This document shows positions 63,946 to 64,000 of a DNA stretch of 64,000 nt, piece by piece. Source of the stretch: Klebsiella aerogenes KCTC 2190. GTDB lineage: Bacteria > Pseudomonadota > Gammaproteobacteria > Enterobacterales > Enterobacteriaceae. The translations under genes and the position numbers were made by a program. Each line of letters opens with the position of its first letter. Position 1 is the stretch's first letter. The notes beneath the pieces are model-generated. The model was given only the letters and a program-made list of their open reading frames with translations. It made no database searches and was not told where the DNA came from. Location: positions 1,054,001 through 1,118,000 of the forward strand of contig NC_015663.1 of assembly GCF_000215745.1 (NCBI RefSeq). Reading direction: 5' to 3'.

Positions 63946-64000
63946 AACGTATTCCTGCGAGGTGTGTGCTGTTAGTGCCAGGCCAGTTTCCAACTGGGAT
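63946..64000 (-). promoter_or_regulatory. asd: asd leader (partial)
   Basis: 55 bases upstream of asd at the window edge; a CAGGAATACG ribosome-binding site region is seen just before the ATG. The promoter itself is likely outside the window. Confidence 0.4.

Overview
The window is a stretch of a gamma-proteobacterial chromosome of the Enterobacteriaceae. The gene order trpS-gph-rpe-dam-damX-aroB-aroK / hofMNOPQ / mrcA / nudE / igaA-yrfG-hslR-hslO / pckA / envZ-ompR / greB / tex / feoABC / bioH-gntX / nfuA / gntT / malQ-malP / malT / glpR-glpG-glpE / glpD / glgP-A-C-X-B / asd is that of the Escherichia coli 75-76 min region. Differences from E. coli are: rtcBA missing between malT and glpR, yhgE missing between hslO and pckA, a DUF1471 gene between feoC and bioH, and a sugar-acid operon between ompR and greB. 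Together with the GC-rich codon use these point to Klebsiella/Raoultella or a close relative. The genus call is an inference.

Left part (1-12.5 kb): the minus-strand aroK-aroB-damX-dam-rpe-gph-trpS cluster (shikimate pathway, DNA methylation and cell division, phosphosugar metabolism), preceded by the minus-strand hofMNOPQ competence/DNA-uptake operon, and divergently mrcA (PBP1a).

Island (about 12.5-14.25 kb): between mrcA and nudE lies a clearly AT-richer insertion. It encodes a LysM-like N-terminal module, split by one base in an A8 run from a glycine-rich hydrophobic C-terminal domain, followed 4 bases later by a small membrane protein. The layout suggests a pore-forming antibacterial effector with its immunity protein. 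This is the most novel-looking part of the window.

Middle (14.2-31.4 kb): nudE, the igaA-yrfG-hslR-hslO group, pckA with a dense regulatory region and a possible 35-codon upstream ORF, envZ/ompR, an ERIC repeat, then a seven-gene minus-strand operon with a divergent FadR-type GntR regulator. The operon reads as a complete non-phosphorylating L-fucose (or similar 6-deoxysugar) oxidation pathway: permease, mutarotase, dehydrogenase, lactonase, dehydratase, 2-keto-3-deoxy-acid dehydrogenase and C-C hydrolase, yielding pyruvate and lactate.

Right part (31.4-64 kb): greB and tex, the feoABC ferrous iron operon, a DUF1471 stress protein, bioH/gntX, nfuA, gntT, the maltose genes malT/malPQ with recognisable MalT and CRP sites, the glp genes (glpEGR and glpD with GlpR and CRP sites), and the overlapping glgBXCAP glycogen operon, ending with asd. 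Maltodextrin and glycogen breakdown (MalP, MalQ, GlgP, GlgX) feed the same glucose-1-phosphate pool that GlgC/A/B draw on. Start sites were moved to internal starts where ribosome-binding sites, operon overlaps or remembered family N-termini support it. No tRNA, rRNA or CRISPR array was seen.
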